Source of the DNA: an uncultured Faecalibacterium sp.
Lineage (GTDB): Bacteria > Bacillota > Clostridia > Oscillospirales > Ruminococcaceae
Assembly: GCA_934511465.1 (NCBI GenBank)
Contig: CAKSWG010000003.1
Location: 48,132 to 112,131, forward strand
Direction: 5' to 3'
Length of the DNA: 64,000 nt
Positions within the stretch are counted from its first letter, which is position 1; each line of letters opens with the position of its first letter. A program made the translations under genes and the position numbers. The notes below the pieces were generated by a model. It had not been told where the DNA came from, ran no database searches, and worked only from the letters and a program-made list of their open reading frames with translations. Shown here piece after piece: positions 50,993 through 59,628 of this stretch.

Positions 50993-51339
50993 TAACGATT
51001 TAAAATATCCTCCGCTTCGCTCTGGATATAATAAAGGAATTTTATTATTATAGTTTAGAATGCCAGAAAATCTGCGGATTTTCTGGCATTCACTTTTCAC
51101 GGAAAGGGTCGTGAGGATAAACCGCATCTTCTGGTTCCGGCCCCTTCTTCCGTGAAAAAGTAAAACCGGAACGGCCGCAGTCGTTCCGGTTTTATAAATC
51201 AAATAAAAAAATATTTCCGCTATTTATGGCGCAGCGTACGCAGAGCCATTTTAAATCGTTCTGTTTGCATTTTCTTTTGCTCTTATTTATGTTATACTAT
51301 AGTGTGTTTTGAATTTATCCTTTCAAACGAGGTATCATT
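50993..51339. other. Intergenic region with three tandem hairpins
   Basis: No gene seen. Hairpin 1: 14-bp perfect arms 51059-51072 / 51077-51090. Hairpin 2: ACTTTTCACGGAA (51092-51104) with TTCCGTGAAAAAGT (51148-51161), one bulge. Hairpin 3: AAAACCGGAACG (51162-51173) with CGTTCCGGTTTT (51182-51193). TATAAT near 51030 could start a short RNA. An AT-rich stretch follows before the DUF3783 gene. Confidence 0.6.
51162..51196. terminator. Terminator hairpin downstream of aroF
   Basis: 12-bp perfect arms with A/T runs on both sides. Confidence 0.7.
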
Positions 51340-51762
51340 ATGAAAGCACATATCGCACGCAACCAGAATGCCGGTGTGCCGCTGGCGCTGGGCTGGAACC
51401 TTTCTGCCGCAGACCGCGGCAAGCTGGAGGGCATGGCCCCCGCCTTTGGCATGAAGGTGCTGCCCGTCTCCCCTGCCGATGCCGGCAAGACCGTGGCGCA
51501 GCTGTTGGGCGAGGTGGAGACCAAATCTCCCCGCACGCTGGTGCTGGAGCCGGGCGCATACCCTCCGGCGCTGGTGCTGGCAAACTTTAAGGACAAGGAC
51601 GTGGACACCCTGCTGGACCTGCTCCGGCAGGCACAGGTGAGCATCCCGCTCAAGGCCGTGGTGACGCCTTCCAACCGCAATTGGATCTTTGGCGACCTGC
51701 TGGCCCATTTGCAAGAGGAACACGCTGCCTTTACTGCCGCAAAGGAGAACCAGAACGCATGA
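51340..51762 (+). CDS. DUF3783 domain protein
   Basis: 140 residues, no known activity. The DUF3783 core is the C-terminal half: PALVLANFKDKDVDTLLDLLRQAQVSIPLKAVVTPSNRNWIFGDLLAHLQEEH. The N-terminal part (LALGWNLSAADRGKLEGMAPAFGMKVLPVSPADAGKTVAQLLG) resembles a small alpha/beta domain. Its stop overlaps the apbE start as ATGA, so the two are co-translated; an electron-transfer link is inferred only from this. Confidence 0.75.
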   Translation: MKAHIARNQNAGVPLALGWNLSAADRGKLEGMAPAFGMKVLPVSPADAGKTVAQLLGEVETKSPRTLVLEPGAYPPALVLANFKDKDVDTLLDLLRQAQVSIPLKAVVTPSNRNWIFGDLLAHLQEEHAAFTAAKENQNA

Positions 51763-52841
51763 ATACACGCGCATACCGTCTGATCAGCGTTTTTCTGGCC
51801 GGTGTGCTCTGCCTTGGCCTGCTGGCTGGCTGTGCCCCCAAAAAGAAGGAACTGACCCGCTATACCACCGTTTTTTACGATGTGTTTGACACCGTTACGC
51901 AGGTGATCGCCTATTGTGAGAGCGAGGACGAGTTCAACGCCCAGATGAGCGCCCTGCACACAGACCTGATCGCCTACAATCAGCTGTACGATATCTACAA
52001 CGATTATCCCGGCGTGAACAACGTAAAAACCATCAACGACAACGCCGGCAAGGCCCCTGTGGAGGTGGACGACCGCATCCTCTCCATGCTGGAGCTGGCC
52101 GACCAGATGTACACCACCACCAACGGCAAGCTGAACATCGCCATGGGCAGCGTGCTGAACATCTGGCACAACTACCGCGAAGCTGCCGAAGCCACCGAGA
52201 CCGACGCCGACAACAAGCTGCCCACCATGGACGAGCTGGAAGCCGCCGCCCAGCACTGCGACATCAACAACGTGATCATTGACGAGGACGCCAAGACCGT
52301 TTATCTGGCGGACCCGGATATGTCGCTGGATGTGGGCAGCGTGGGCAAGGGTTACGCCGTGGAAATGGTGTGTCAGGCCGCCGAGGCCCGGGGCCTGACC
52401 AGTGCTCTGGTGAGCGTGGGCGGCAATCTGCGGGCCATCGGCACAAAGCCGGACGGCAGTCAGTGGACCGGCGGTGTGGAGGATCCGTGGAACGCTTCGG
52501 ACCTTTACACCTCGGACTCCATGCTGGGCGACGCCATCAATATGAGCGACATGGCCCTTGTGACCAGCGGCGACTACCAGCGCTATTACGTGGTGGACGG
52601 CAAACGCTATCACCACCTGATCGACCCGGATACCCTGTTCCCTTCCACCTACTTCAACGGCGTGACCGTGCTGTGCAGCGACTCCGGCCTTGCCGACTGC
52701 CTGACCACCGGCCTGTTCTGCCAGCCGCTGGAGGACGGGCAGAAGATCGTGGAAAATCTGGACGGTGTGGAAGCCATGTGGTGCACGCCGGATCAGCAGA
52801 TCGTCACTTCTTCCGGCTGGGACGCGCATTTAAAAAAGTAA
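51759..52841 (+). CDS. apbE: FAD:protein FMN transferase (ApbE), lipoprotein
   Basis: 360 residues; covalently attaches FMN to target proteins such as RNF/NQR subunits outside the membrane. Lipobox LLAGC at residues about 23-27. Family motifs: YDVFDTVTQVIAYCESEDEF, GKLNIAMGSVLNIWHNYRE, SLDVGSVGKGYAVEMVCQ, ALVSVGGNLRAIG, VTSGDYQRYYVVDGKRYHHLIDPDTLFPS with the Mg-binding Asp, and LADCLTTGLF. No flavoprotein target is in the window. Confidence 0.95.
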   Translation: MNTRAYRLISVFLAGVLCLGLLAGCAPKKKELTRYTTVFYDVFDTVTQVIAYCESEDEFNAQMSALHTDLIAYNQLYDIYNDYPGVNNVKTINDNAGKAPVEVDDRILSMLELADQMYTTTNGKLNIAMGSVLNIWHNYREAAEATETDADNKLPTMDELEAAAQHCDINNVIIDEDAKTVYLADPDMSLDVGSVGKGYAVEMVCQAAEARGLTSALVSVGGNLRAIGTKPDGSQWTGGVEDPWNASDLYTSDSMLGDAINMSDMALVTSGDYQRYYVVDGKRYHHLIDPDTLFPSTYFNGVTVLCSDSGLADCLTTGLFCQPLEDGQKIVENLDGVEAMWCTPDQQIVTSSGWDAHLKK

Positions 52842-52846
52842 GACAT

Positions 52847-52884
52847 AAAAGAAAAGCACCGCATTTGCAGTGCTTTTCTTTTAT
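52847..52884. terminator. Bidirectional terminator, apbE / receiver-SARP regulator
   Basis: AAAAGAAAAGCAC and GTGCTTTTCTTTT around a 10-base loop, with T-runs on both strands. Confidence 0.85.
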
Positions 52885-52887
52885 GCC

Positions 52888-53730
52888 TTAAAATCCGGTG
52901 GGCGGCGCATAGTAGCTGGGAATGGACGTCATGCGCTGGGCACCCGCCTGCTGGCGCAGCGCCGAGCGGGTCACTTCGGCCCATGAATACTGGGTCATAT
53001 ACTCACCGCGGTAAGAGTTCATAGCCGAGCGGTCGCCGCGCAGGAAGTTGTAGTAATCGCAGTCCACCTTGCTGGTGTCGATGGCAAGGGTGCTGCGGCC
53101 GCGGATCAGAAGTCCTGTGACGCCCGCATCTTCCAGCGTGTGGCTCAGATCGAAGATCAGGTTGCGCAGATGGCTGTGCAGGGACGCCGTATCCGGCTTA
53201 TCCTCCCACAGCACGGCCAGCATTTCGCCGTTGGTGCAGGTGGCACCGTTGCGGTCCACAAGGTATGCCAGCAGCTCCTTGCTCTTGCTGCGTTTGAAGG
53301 AAAGGGTGCGGCCGCCCACAAAGATCTCAAAATTGCCAAAGCACTGGATCTTGATGCCGGCCGGCGCATCCTCCGGCGGATAACGCAGGTTTTCCAGCAC
53401 ACTGCGCACATCGGCTTCGCCCGCCGGTTTGAGCAAAAAACCGCTGACGAAAATTTGCAGTGCCTCCAGCGCGTACTCCGGGTGCTCCGTTACCACGATG
53501 ATATTGCAGCGCGGCTGCAATTTCTGGATCATGCGCGCCAGTGCAAGGCCGTTCATGCCGGGCATTTCCAAATTCAGGAATGCGGCATCCATCGGGCCCT
53601 GCCGCATCCAGCTCAGCGCATCCTCCGTGGTCATGGCGCTGATATAATCACAATCGGGTGCGACGCGGCACAGGATGCGGATCAGCGAGTTGATTGCCAG
53701 CTGTCCATCATCTACGACCAGTATCTTCAT
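52888..53730 (-). CDS. Receiver-SARP-type regulator with Asn at the phospho-site
   Basis: 280 residues. Residues 1-120 are a receiver: ILVVDD acidic pair, Thr in VVTEH and Lys in LLKPAG are kept, but the phosphorylated Asp is Asn53 (AAFLNLEMPGMNG). Residues about 127-235 form an OmpR/SARP-type winged helix (IKIQCFGNFEIFVGGRTLSFKRSKSKELLAYLVDRNGATCTNGEMLAVLWED...). The tail is short, without a bacterial transcription-activation domain. A phosphorylation-independent regulator is likely. No kinase nearby. Confidence 0.85.
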   Translation of the reverse strand: MKILVVDDGQLAINSLIRILCRVAPDCDYISAMTTEDALSWMRQGPMDAAFLNLEMPGMNGLALARMIQKLQPRCNIIVVTEHPEYALEALQIFVSGFLLKPAGEADVRSVLENLRYPPEDAPAGIKIQCFGNFEIFVGGRTLSFKRSKSKELLAYLVDRNGATCTNGEMLAVLWEDKPDTASLHSHLRNLIFDLSHTLEDAGVTGLLIRGRSTLAIDTSKVDCDYYNFLRGDRSAMNSYRGEYMTQYSWAEVTRSALRQQAGAQRMTSIPSYYAPPTGF

Positions 53731-53930
53731 TCATACACCCCCGCAAGTTTCTCCACACACATTCTCTTTTTTAGTTTAGCACTCCCGCCGTTATTTCGCA
53801 AGTTTTTTCACACAAAAAGCCACAAACTCGCCTTTTTCTTTACAAAAACACCGGCTTCGCGGGCCGTTCCCGGAACAGTTGTATGCGTGAAACGCACGCA
53901 AGACCTTCCGCCGTCCCCCTCTCTGTGCAG

Positions 53931-53962
53931 AAAAGCCCCGGCAGCACAAACACTGCCGGGGC
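53931..53962 (-). terminator. Terminator of the SPFH-Arc operon
   Basis: GCCCCGGCA and TGCCGGGGC, 9-bp perfect stem, followed on the minus strand by TTTTC. Confidence 0.8.
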
Positions 53963-53973
53963 CGTAAGGCGCG

Positions 53974-54174
53974 TTATTTGATGTCCAGTTCCGGCGGAAC
54001 GTCGATCTGGTCCGAGACATATCTGCCGTTCTTTTTGCGCTGACGCACGCACTCGGTAAGCAGATATTCGATCTGCCCGTTCACCGAGCGGAAGTCATCC
54101 TCTGCCCATGCGGCAAGGGCATCGTAGAGCTTTGCGTTCAGGCGCAGCGGCACCTGCTTTTTGGGTTCTGCCAT
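53974..54174 (-). CDS. Arc/ribbon-helix-helix DNA-binding protein
   Basis: 66 residues: [44 protein letters not shown] is an RHH fold (strand, helix, turn, helix), followed by a polar tail. Such proteins are often found immediately after SPFH genes, as here, with TGATG overlap of stop and start. Probably represses its own operon via the palindrome at 55248-55268 (inference). Confidence 0.85.
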   Translation of the reverse strand: MAEPKKQVPLRLNAKLYDALAAWAEDDFRSVNGQIEYLLTECVRQRKKNGRYVSDQIDVPPELDIK

Positions 54175-55208
54175 CAGTACAGGCTTCCGCTGTTCACGAT
54201 GGGCTGGGCGTCACGGTTGCCGCACAACACCACCAGCAGGTTGGAGACCATTGCCGCCTTGCGCTCGTCGTCCAGCTCCACCACCTTGTTTTCGTTCAGG
54301 CGGTCCAGTGCCATTTCCACCATGCCCACAGCGCCGTCCACGATCATCTTGCGGGCATCGATGATAGCGCTTGCCTGCTGGCGCTGCAACATCACGGCTG
54401 CGATCTCGGGCGCATAGGCCAGATAGGTGATGCGGGCCTCCACCACCTCAATGCCGGCCTCGGCCACATTTTTCTGGATCTCGTCCCGGATGCGGGCGGC
54501 CACCACCTCGGAAGAGCCGCGCAGGCTGCCCTCGTCGGCCACGCCGTCGCCGGTGGTGTCCACATTGGGGGCTACGTCATAAGGGTACACACGCACCACG
54601 TTGCGCAAAGCGCTGTCGCATTGCAGAGAAAGATATTCTTTGTAGTTGTCCACGTTGAACACGGCCTTTGCGGTGTCGGTGACGCGCCAGATGACCGCAA
54701 TGCCGATCTCCACCGGGTTGCCCAGACAGTCGTTGATCTTCTGGCGGGAATTGTTCAGGGTCATCATCTTGAGGGAGATCTTCTTGCTGGTCAGCTCAGC
54801 GGTCTGGGTGCCGCCGCTGCCGCCTGCCTTGAACAGGGCCGCCATGCCGTTTTCCCCGCTGTTCACGTCACCGCTCTGGCTCAGGCGGGTGCCTGCGGCC
54901 GGGTTGACGGCGGTGCAGAAGGGGTTCACCCAGTAGAACCCCTGTCCTTTCAGGGTGCCGATGTAATCGCCGAACAGGGTAAGCACCAGCGCTTCCTGCG
55001 GCTTCAACACCTTCAGGCCGCAGAACAGGAAAATGCCCGCCACCCAGTACGCAATGGCAAGCACCATCAGCAAAATGCCCGGAAACAGGCTGTCCTCCAG
55101 CAGGATGATGCTGTAGAAAAACAGCGGGACAGTAACAACATAGCCCAGCAGCGTAAGCAGCAAAATGGCCATGCCGTTCTTTTTGGTCTGCAAAATTTTC
55201 TCTTCCAT
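54174..55208 (-). CDS. SPFH/band-7 domain membrane protein
   Basis: 344 residues. Two membrane helices at about 13-35 and 42-62 ([37 protein letters not shown]) precede an SPFH domain: [105 protein letters not shown]. Stomatin/flotillin relatives organise membrane microdomains or membrane proteases. Co-translated with the Arc-like gene. Confidence 0.92.
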   Translation of the reverse strand: MEEKILQTKKNGMAILLLTLLGYVVTVPLFFYSIILLEDSLFPGILLMVLAIAYWVAGIFLFCGLKVLKPQEALVLTLFGDYIGTLKGQGFYWVNPFCTAVNPAAGTRLSQSGDVNSGENGMAALFKAGGSGGTQTAELTSKKISLKMMTLNNSRQKINDCLGNPVEIGIAVIWRVTDTAKAVFNVDNYKEYLSLQCDSALRNVVRVYPYDVAPNVDTTGDGVADEGSLRGSSEVVAARIRDEIQKNVAEAGIEVVEARITYLAYAPEIAAVMLQRQQASAIIDARKMIVDGAVGMVEMALDRLNENKVVELDDERKAAMVSNLLVVLCGNRDAQPIVNSGSLY

Positions 55209-55247
55209 AACAGGTCCCTCCTTTGCAGGGTGCGGAAGCGTTTCTTT

Positions 55248-55287
55248 GTGATATCAAAATCATATCACTTTATATTTTACCTGTCAA
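55248..55287 (-). promoter_or_regulatory. Promoter and operator of the SPFH-Arc operon
   Basis: Minus strand TTGACA (55287-55282), 17 bases, TATGAT (55264-55259): near consensus. A 21-bp palindrome with perfect 7-base arms GTGATAT (55248-55254) and ATATCAC (55262-55268) covers the -10 and start of transcription. Confidence 0.8.
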
Positions 55288-55298
55288 GTATTCCGCAC

Positions 55299-55345
55299 AA
55301 AAAAGCTGCCGGGTCCGCCCAAACCCACACCGGTACACCGGCAGC
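55299..55345 (-). terminator. Terminator of the MarR-ABC operon
   Basis: GCTGCCGG (55305-55312) pairs with CCGGCAGC (55338-55345); on the minus strand TTTTTT follows. Confidence 0.75.
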
Positions 55346-55418
55346 CAGCCCGCCACCGGCGCAAAATGCCCCCTGCGGGCAAAAATGCGCACAGAGAGCA
55401 TCTGGTCATTGTTCTTTT

Positions 55419-57065
55419 TTACTCGGTCTGCGTCCTGATCTCTACAGTCCTGCCGCCAAGGTTTTCGTAAATGCGGTGAGAGACCGAGAGTACCGTGCGG
55501 CCCGCCGAGGCGCGGCGCAGCGCTTCCAGCACGCGGGCCTCCGTTTCGGCGTCAAGGTTCGCGGTGATCTCGTCCAGCAGCAGCACGGCGGGGTCTGCGG
55601 CCGCCGCGCGGGCAATGGACAAAAGCTGCCACTCGCCTTGCGAGAACATGCCGTCGGTGCACACGGTGTCGCAGCCCTCCGGCAGGGCCCTGATGGCGGC
55701 ATCGATGCCGGCAAGCTCGGCTGCGTGCTGCGCCATTTCCCGGGTGATGTGCGGGTCGCCCAAGGTGATCTGCTCCAGCACCGTACCCGGCACCCGGGCA
55801 AAATGCTGCTCCACGCAGCCGATGCAGGTGCGGCGCTCGCGGTCCGTGATGTGCGCCACGTCCACACCGCCAATGGTCACGGTACCAGCCTGCGGCTGGT
55901 ACAGCCCCAGCAGCAGCTTGAACACGGTGCTCTTGCCTGCGCCGGTGCGGCCCACCAGCGTGACCTGTTCGCCCTGCCTGACGGTCATGGAGAAATCGTT
56001 CAGCACATGCTTTTCGCCGTAGCCAAAGGTAACATGGGCAAGCACCACGTCGCCGCGGGCAGCGGCCTTTCGTTCCGCAGGGCGTTCCCGTTCCGGCTGG
56101 CCGAGGAAGGCATCGATGCGCTTGACGCCCGCCATGGCCGACTGGATGGTCTGGATCTCCATGCCAAGGCTCTCAATGGGGGCAAAAATGCGGGAAATAT
56201 AGTTGATCACGGCCACCGAGGTGCCCACCGACATGCCGAACAGCGTCAGCACCGCGGCATTGCCGGAGGCGGAAAGCAGCATCACAATGCCCACCACCAC
56301 CGCATTCAGCACCAGCACCACCGGCGAATAGATGGCGTCGTAAAAATTGGTGCGCTCCATCGCGGCATAGCCTGCGCCGATGCAGCGGTCGTAGCGGCTT
56401 TCCATGTACGTTTCCAGTCCAAGGGCCCGGATGGTGCGGATGTTGTGCAGCGTCTCCGGCACCTGCCCGGAAACAGTGGCTACCGCGCGGCGGTTATCCA
56501 GCTGCGCGGCCAGCATCCGCCTTTGCACATGGCGTGTGAACACCGCAAACAACGGCAGCACCAGCAGCAAGATCAGCGCAAGGCCGGTGTTTTTGACCGC
56601 GATCACCGCCATAATGGAAAGGATGCGGCAGGCGTCCGCCGCCATGCTGATGATGCCGGATGTGAACAGCGCTTCCACCGTGTCCACATCGCCGGAAAAA
56701 CGTGCTGCCACTTCGCCGGGGTTTTGGCCCGCCAGTGTGCTTGCGGGCAGCCGGGTGAGTTTCTGGGACATTTCACTGCGCAGGGCGTGGGTCATTTTTT
56801 GGCCAAAGAGCACCAGCAGGCTTTCCTGCGCGGAGGAAAGCACGCCCTCCAGCGCCAGACTGCCAAAATAGAGCAGCACCGCCGCAAAGGTGAGCGGCAT
56901 GCCCGCCGTCAGCCGGTCGATGATGCCCGCCAGCAGCAGCGGCGGCAAAAGTGACGCCAGCACCGAAGCTGCCACGCACACAAGCGTGCCCGCCGTGAGC
57001 AGGCGGTGCGCCGCAGCCGCCATGCGGATAGCGTTGAACACACCGTTCTTCGGTTTATTCTTCAT
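55419..57065 (-). CDS. ABC exporter half-transporter (ATPase-permease), second subunit
   Basis: 548 residues: six predicted membrane helices (about 1-300), then a nucleotide-binding domain with Walker A VGRTGAGKST, a divergent signature MFSQGEWQLLSIARAA instead of LSGGQ, Walker B VLLLDEITANLD with the catalytic Glu, and H-loop SHRIYE. Complementary defects in the partner gene indicate a heterodimer with one working ATP site. It overlaps the partner by 11 bases. Substrate unknown; MarR control suggests drug or metabolite efflux. Confidence 0.93.
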   Translation of the reverse strand: MKNKPKNGVFNAIRMAAAAHRLLTAGTLVCVAASVLASLLPPLLLAGIIDRLTAGMPLTFAAVLLYFGSLALEGVLSSAQESLLVLFGQKMTHALRSEMSQKLTRLPASTLAGQNPGEVAARFSGDVDTVEALFTSGIISMAADACRILSIMAVIAVKNTGLALILLLVLPLFAVFTRHVQRRMLAAQLDNRRAVATVSGQVPETLHNIRTIRALGLETYMESRYDRCIGAGYAAMERTNFYDAIYSPVVLVLNAVVVGIVMLLSASGNAAVLTLFGMSVGTSVAVINYISRIFAPIESLGMEIQTIQSAMAGVKRIDAFLGQPERERPAERKAAARGDVVLAHVTFGYGEKHVLNDFSMTVRQGEQVTLVGRTGAGKSTVFKLLLGLYQPQAGTVTIGGVDVAHITDRERRTCIGCVEQHFARVPGTVLEQITLGDPHITREMAQHAAELAGIDAAIRALPEGCDTVCTDGMFSQGEWQLLSIARAAAADPAVLLLDEITANLDAETEARVLEALRRASAGRTVLSVSHRIYENLGGRTVEIRTQTE

Positions 57066-58809
57066 GCGGCTCGTCTCCTTCCTGCGCTGCGGGGGCCGTC
57101 TGGCTCTGGTACAGCTGGCGGTACACCGGCACGGTTTCCATCAGCTGGGCGTGGGTGCCGACCGTGGTCCTGCCGCCGTCCATAAAAATAATTTTCTGCA
57201 TCTGCGGGAAGTGGTACAGCCGGTGCGAGATCAGGAACACCACCTTATCCTTTGCGTATTCCTGCAAATTGGCGAACACGGTGTCCTCCGTGCTGCGGTC
57301 CAGCGCCGAGAACGGGTCGTCCAGTACCAGCACCGGGCGCGGATGAGCCAGCGTCCGCGCCAACGCCAGCCGCTGGGCCTGACCGCCGGAAAGGCGGGTG
57401 CCTCCGGGGCCAATGATGGTATCCGCGCCGTTCTCCATGGCCTGCACCTCGCCGTCCAGCGCAGCGGCGGCCAGCCATGGCATGATATCCTGCGCACTGC
57501 CGCACAATACATTGCTGCGCACGGTATCGGCGCTCAGCTCCGGGTCGTGGCCCAGATATCCAACGGTGGCCGGGATCTGCCGCGGCGGCAGGGCCGAGAA
57601 CTCTCTGCCGCCAAATTTTGCCGAGCCGCCGTAGGGTGCTTCGCACAGGAACACCCGGCCAAAGGTGGATTTGCCGCAGGCCACCGGACCGGTGACACCA
57701 ATGATATCGCCCGGGCGGGCCGTCAGGCTCAGGCCGGAGAAAACGGGCTCCTCGCCGTAAGCAAAGGAGAGGTTTTCCAGCGTGACTGGCTGCGCCGCCG
57801 GGATGTCCAGTGCATCCAGCGGTTCCGGCGTTTTCATCAGCGGCTTGATGCGTTTCCACGAGACCTCGGCCTTCTGCACCGCGTTGAACAGCTTTGCCAC
57901 CTTGGAGGATTTGACCACCAGCTTGGTGAAGCAGGACAAAAAGGTGGTAAAGGCTGCGATGTCCCATGCGCGCCAGCCGGTACCCAGCACGTTCTTTGCG
58001 CCGAACCACAGAATAAACAGCACGCCTGCTTCCGATGCTGCCAGATACAGCGGCGGCAGGGCCGACTGCCACACATTGCTGCGCACCGCCGTTTTTTCGT
58101 AGGTGTTCAGTGCTTCTTCGTACTTTTCCACACGGGCATCCTCACAGCCGTAGATGCGGTAGGTGACGGCGTTCCGGGCGCGGTCCAGCGTGGCAGTGCT
58201 CAGGGCACCCGCCGCCTTTTTATAGGCCGCACCGGCACGCTGCACCGGCTTTTTCATCCATGCCGCGCACACATAGGAAACCGGCGTGAACAGCAGGCTG
58301 AGCAGTGCCAGCCGCCAATCGTACACCAGCAGCAGCACCGCGTAGCCCACCAGCGCCACGCCGGTATCAAAGATTTCGGTGGTGAATTTGCGCATTCCCT
58401 CCACGCAGTCGTCCACGTCCGAGATGGCCTTGGTCATCAGCTCACCGGTGCCCTGCTGTTCCAGCGCGGCGCGGCTCTGGCGCACAAGGTTTGCGTACAG
58501 GATGCCTTTCATCCGGCGGTTGATGTTGTTGGCAAAGCGACGCACATAAAAACGCTTGATGAACCGCGCCGCCTGCACCACCAGCGTGACAAAAAGATAG
58601 GCCAGCACCAGCAGGGCCATTGGGGCGGCGGTCTCGCTGCCGCCTAAGATGTCGGCAAGGCACTGGGCCAGCAGGCCCTCAAACCACGGTGCTGCCAGCA
58701 GGCCGATGTTGTAAACAAGCCCCGAAAGGGTCACAAAGGCCAGCGGGAGCCACTCCACCTTAAAATAGGAGAGCACCCGGTCCGGCCGGAATGATTTTTC
58801 ATTCTTCAT
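57055..58809 (-). CDS. ABC exporter half-transporter (ATPase-permease), first subunit
   Basis: 584 residues: membrane domain (about 1-320), NBD with Walker A GPVACGKST, canonical signature RLSGGQAQRLALAR, Walker B VLVLDDPFSALD where the catalytic Glu is Asp, and H-loop ISHRLY. With the partner's odd signature this forms the degenerate site known in heterodimeric exporters of the BmrCD/TM287-288 type. It overlaps the MarR gene by 11 bases, so all three genes are one transcript. Confidence 0.93.
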   Translation of the reverse strand: MKNEKSFRPDRVLSYFKVEWLPLAFVTLSGLVYNIGLLAAPWFEGLLAQCLADILGGSETAAPMALLVLAYLFVTLVVQAARFIKRFYVRRFANNINRRMKGILYANLVRQSRAALEQQGTGELMTKAISDVDDCVEGMRKFTTEIFDTGVALVGYAVLLLVYDWRLALLSLLFTPVSYVCAAWMKKPVQRAGAAYKKAAGALSTATLDRARNAVTYRIYGCEDARVEKYEEALNTYEKTAVRSNVWQSALPPLYLAASEAGVLFILWFGAKNVLGTGWRAWDIAAFTTFLSCFTKLVVKSSKVAKLFNAVQKAEVSWKRIKPLMKTPEPLDALDIPAAQPVTLENLSFAYGEEPVFSGLSLTARPGDIIGVTGPVACGKSTFGRVFLCEAPYGGSAKFGGREFSALPPRQIPATVGYLGHDPELSADTVRSNVLCGSAQDIMPWLAAAALDGEVQAMENGADTIIGPGGTRLSGGQAQRLALARTLAHPRPVLVLDDPFSALDRSTEDTVFANLQEYAKDKVVFLISHRLYHFPQMQKIIFMDGGRTTVGTHAQLMETVPVYRQLYQSQTAPAAQEGDEPHEE

Positions 58810-59272
58810 GGGCGTTGTCTCCTTCTGCGGCCCAGAAGTGCGGGAAGCCTGCGCGGCTCTCGGTCTTGGACGCCCAGTACAGCTTGTTCAGCGATGCGGC
58901 AAAAGCAGCCGCTTCTTCTTCCGTGAGCACACCGGTGATGTACTCGTAAAAGGCCGCTTCCACCTCCGCCTTGGAGGCTTTCAGGTTTTCGGCCTTTTCG
59001 GTGGGGTACAGCAGCTGGCTGCGCCGGTCGTTGGGCGCATCGCAGCGGGTCAGGTAGCCCTTCCCTTCCAGATTTTTGGTGCGCCGCGCAATGGCGGCCT
59101 TGTCCGCGTGCAAAAGCTCGGCCAACTGTGCCTGCGTGCAGCCGGGGTGATGGCGCAGCGCATGGATAAGGTCGATCTCTGCCGTGCCTACGCCATTTTC
59201 GCGCGTTTTGAGCAGAACCAGCTTTTCTGCTTCGCGCGCGATCTTTGTGATCTTTCGTTCCGTAATGTCCAT
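58799..59272 (-). CDS. MarR-family transcriptional regulator
   Basis: 157 residues with a winged HTH: VGTAEIDLIHALRHHPGCTQAQLAELLHADKAAIARRTKNLEGKGYLTRCDAPNDRRSQLLYPTEKA, carrying the DxRxxx-wing motif (NDRRSQ). First gene of the MarR-ABC-ABC operon. ATG 59272 is chosen (GGAGG 6-7 bases upstream) over an in-frame codon that would add 31 residues, including promoter DNA. A 14-bp palindrome at its promoter suggests autorepression relieved by a ligand. Confidence 0.93.
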   Translation of the reverse strand: MDITERKITKIAREAEKLVLLKTRENGVGTAEIDLIHALRHHPGCTQAQLAELLHADKAAIARRTKNLEGKGYLTRCDAPNDRRSQLLYPTEKAENLKASKAEVEAAFYEYITGVLTEEEAAAFAASLNKLYWASKTESRAGFPHFWAAEGDNAHEE

Positions 59273-59312
59273 AGGTACCTCCGCTGCCCTTGCAGAAAGA
59301 TGTATCTGCATC

Positions 59313-59356
59313 GTTGTATATACAACTACTATAGCACAAAAATCCCCTTTCGGCAA
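59313..59356 (-). promoter_or_regulatory. Promoter and operator of the MarR-ABC operon
   Basis: Minus strand TTGCCG (59356-59351), 17 bases, TATAGT (59333-59328). The perfect palindrome GTTGTATATACAAC (59313-59326) sits at the start of transcription, where a MarR dimer would block polymerase. Confidence 0.8.
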
Positions 59357-59468
59357 GCGTGCCAAGAGGTGCGTACAACCGCGATCCGCTGAACCGGCAA
59401 TGTCCCATCACCTCAAAACAAGATCTCTTCCGGCCCGATCACGGAGCCTGCACCAATGTGTTTTTTGG

Positions 59469-59582
59469 TCACATAAAGGCACACCCCCAAGTACCGGGAT
59501 GAAAACGGATACCGGCGGAATAAGTAACGCCTTTCCGCTTCGCCTGCGCCGGCCGCTGTGTCAAAGGCAGCTTTTCAGACAT
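59469..59582 (-). CDS. Possible small ORF (37 residues) behind the ZIP terminator
   Basis: ATG 59582 begins MSEKLPLTQRPAQAKRKGVT and the ORF stops after 37 residues with ...WGCAFM. Its GGAG lies 6 bases upstream inside a perfect 20-bp hairpin. Not recognised; basic N-terminal half. It may be spurious. The rest of the 59273-59628 gap shows only the MarR promoter and hairpins. Confidence 0.25.
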   Translation of the reverse strand: MSEKLPLTQRPAQAKRKGVTYSAGIRFHPGTWGCAFM

Positions 59583-59628
59583 AAAAATCTCCGGAGATTT
59601 TTGGATCCCAAAACCTCCGGAGGTTTTT
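59583..59628. terminator. Twin terminator hairpins after the ZIP gene
   Basis: Perfect palindromes AAAAATCTCC/GGAGATTTTT (59583-59602) and AAAACCTCC/GGAGGTTTT (59610-59627), both centred on CTCCGGAG. T-runs on both strands. Confidence 0.8.

Noticed and set aside
54108..56954. 948-codon open frame on the + strand over the SPFH and ABC genes
   Set aside because: Antisense shadow caused by high GC; no ribosome site, no domain, and it crosses two real genes.
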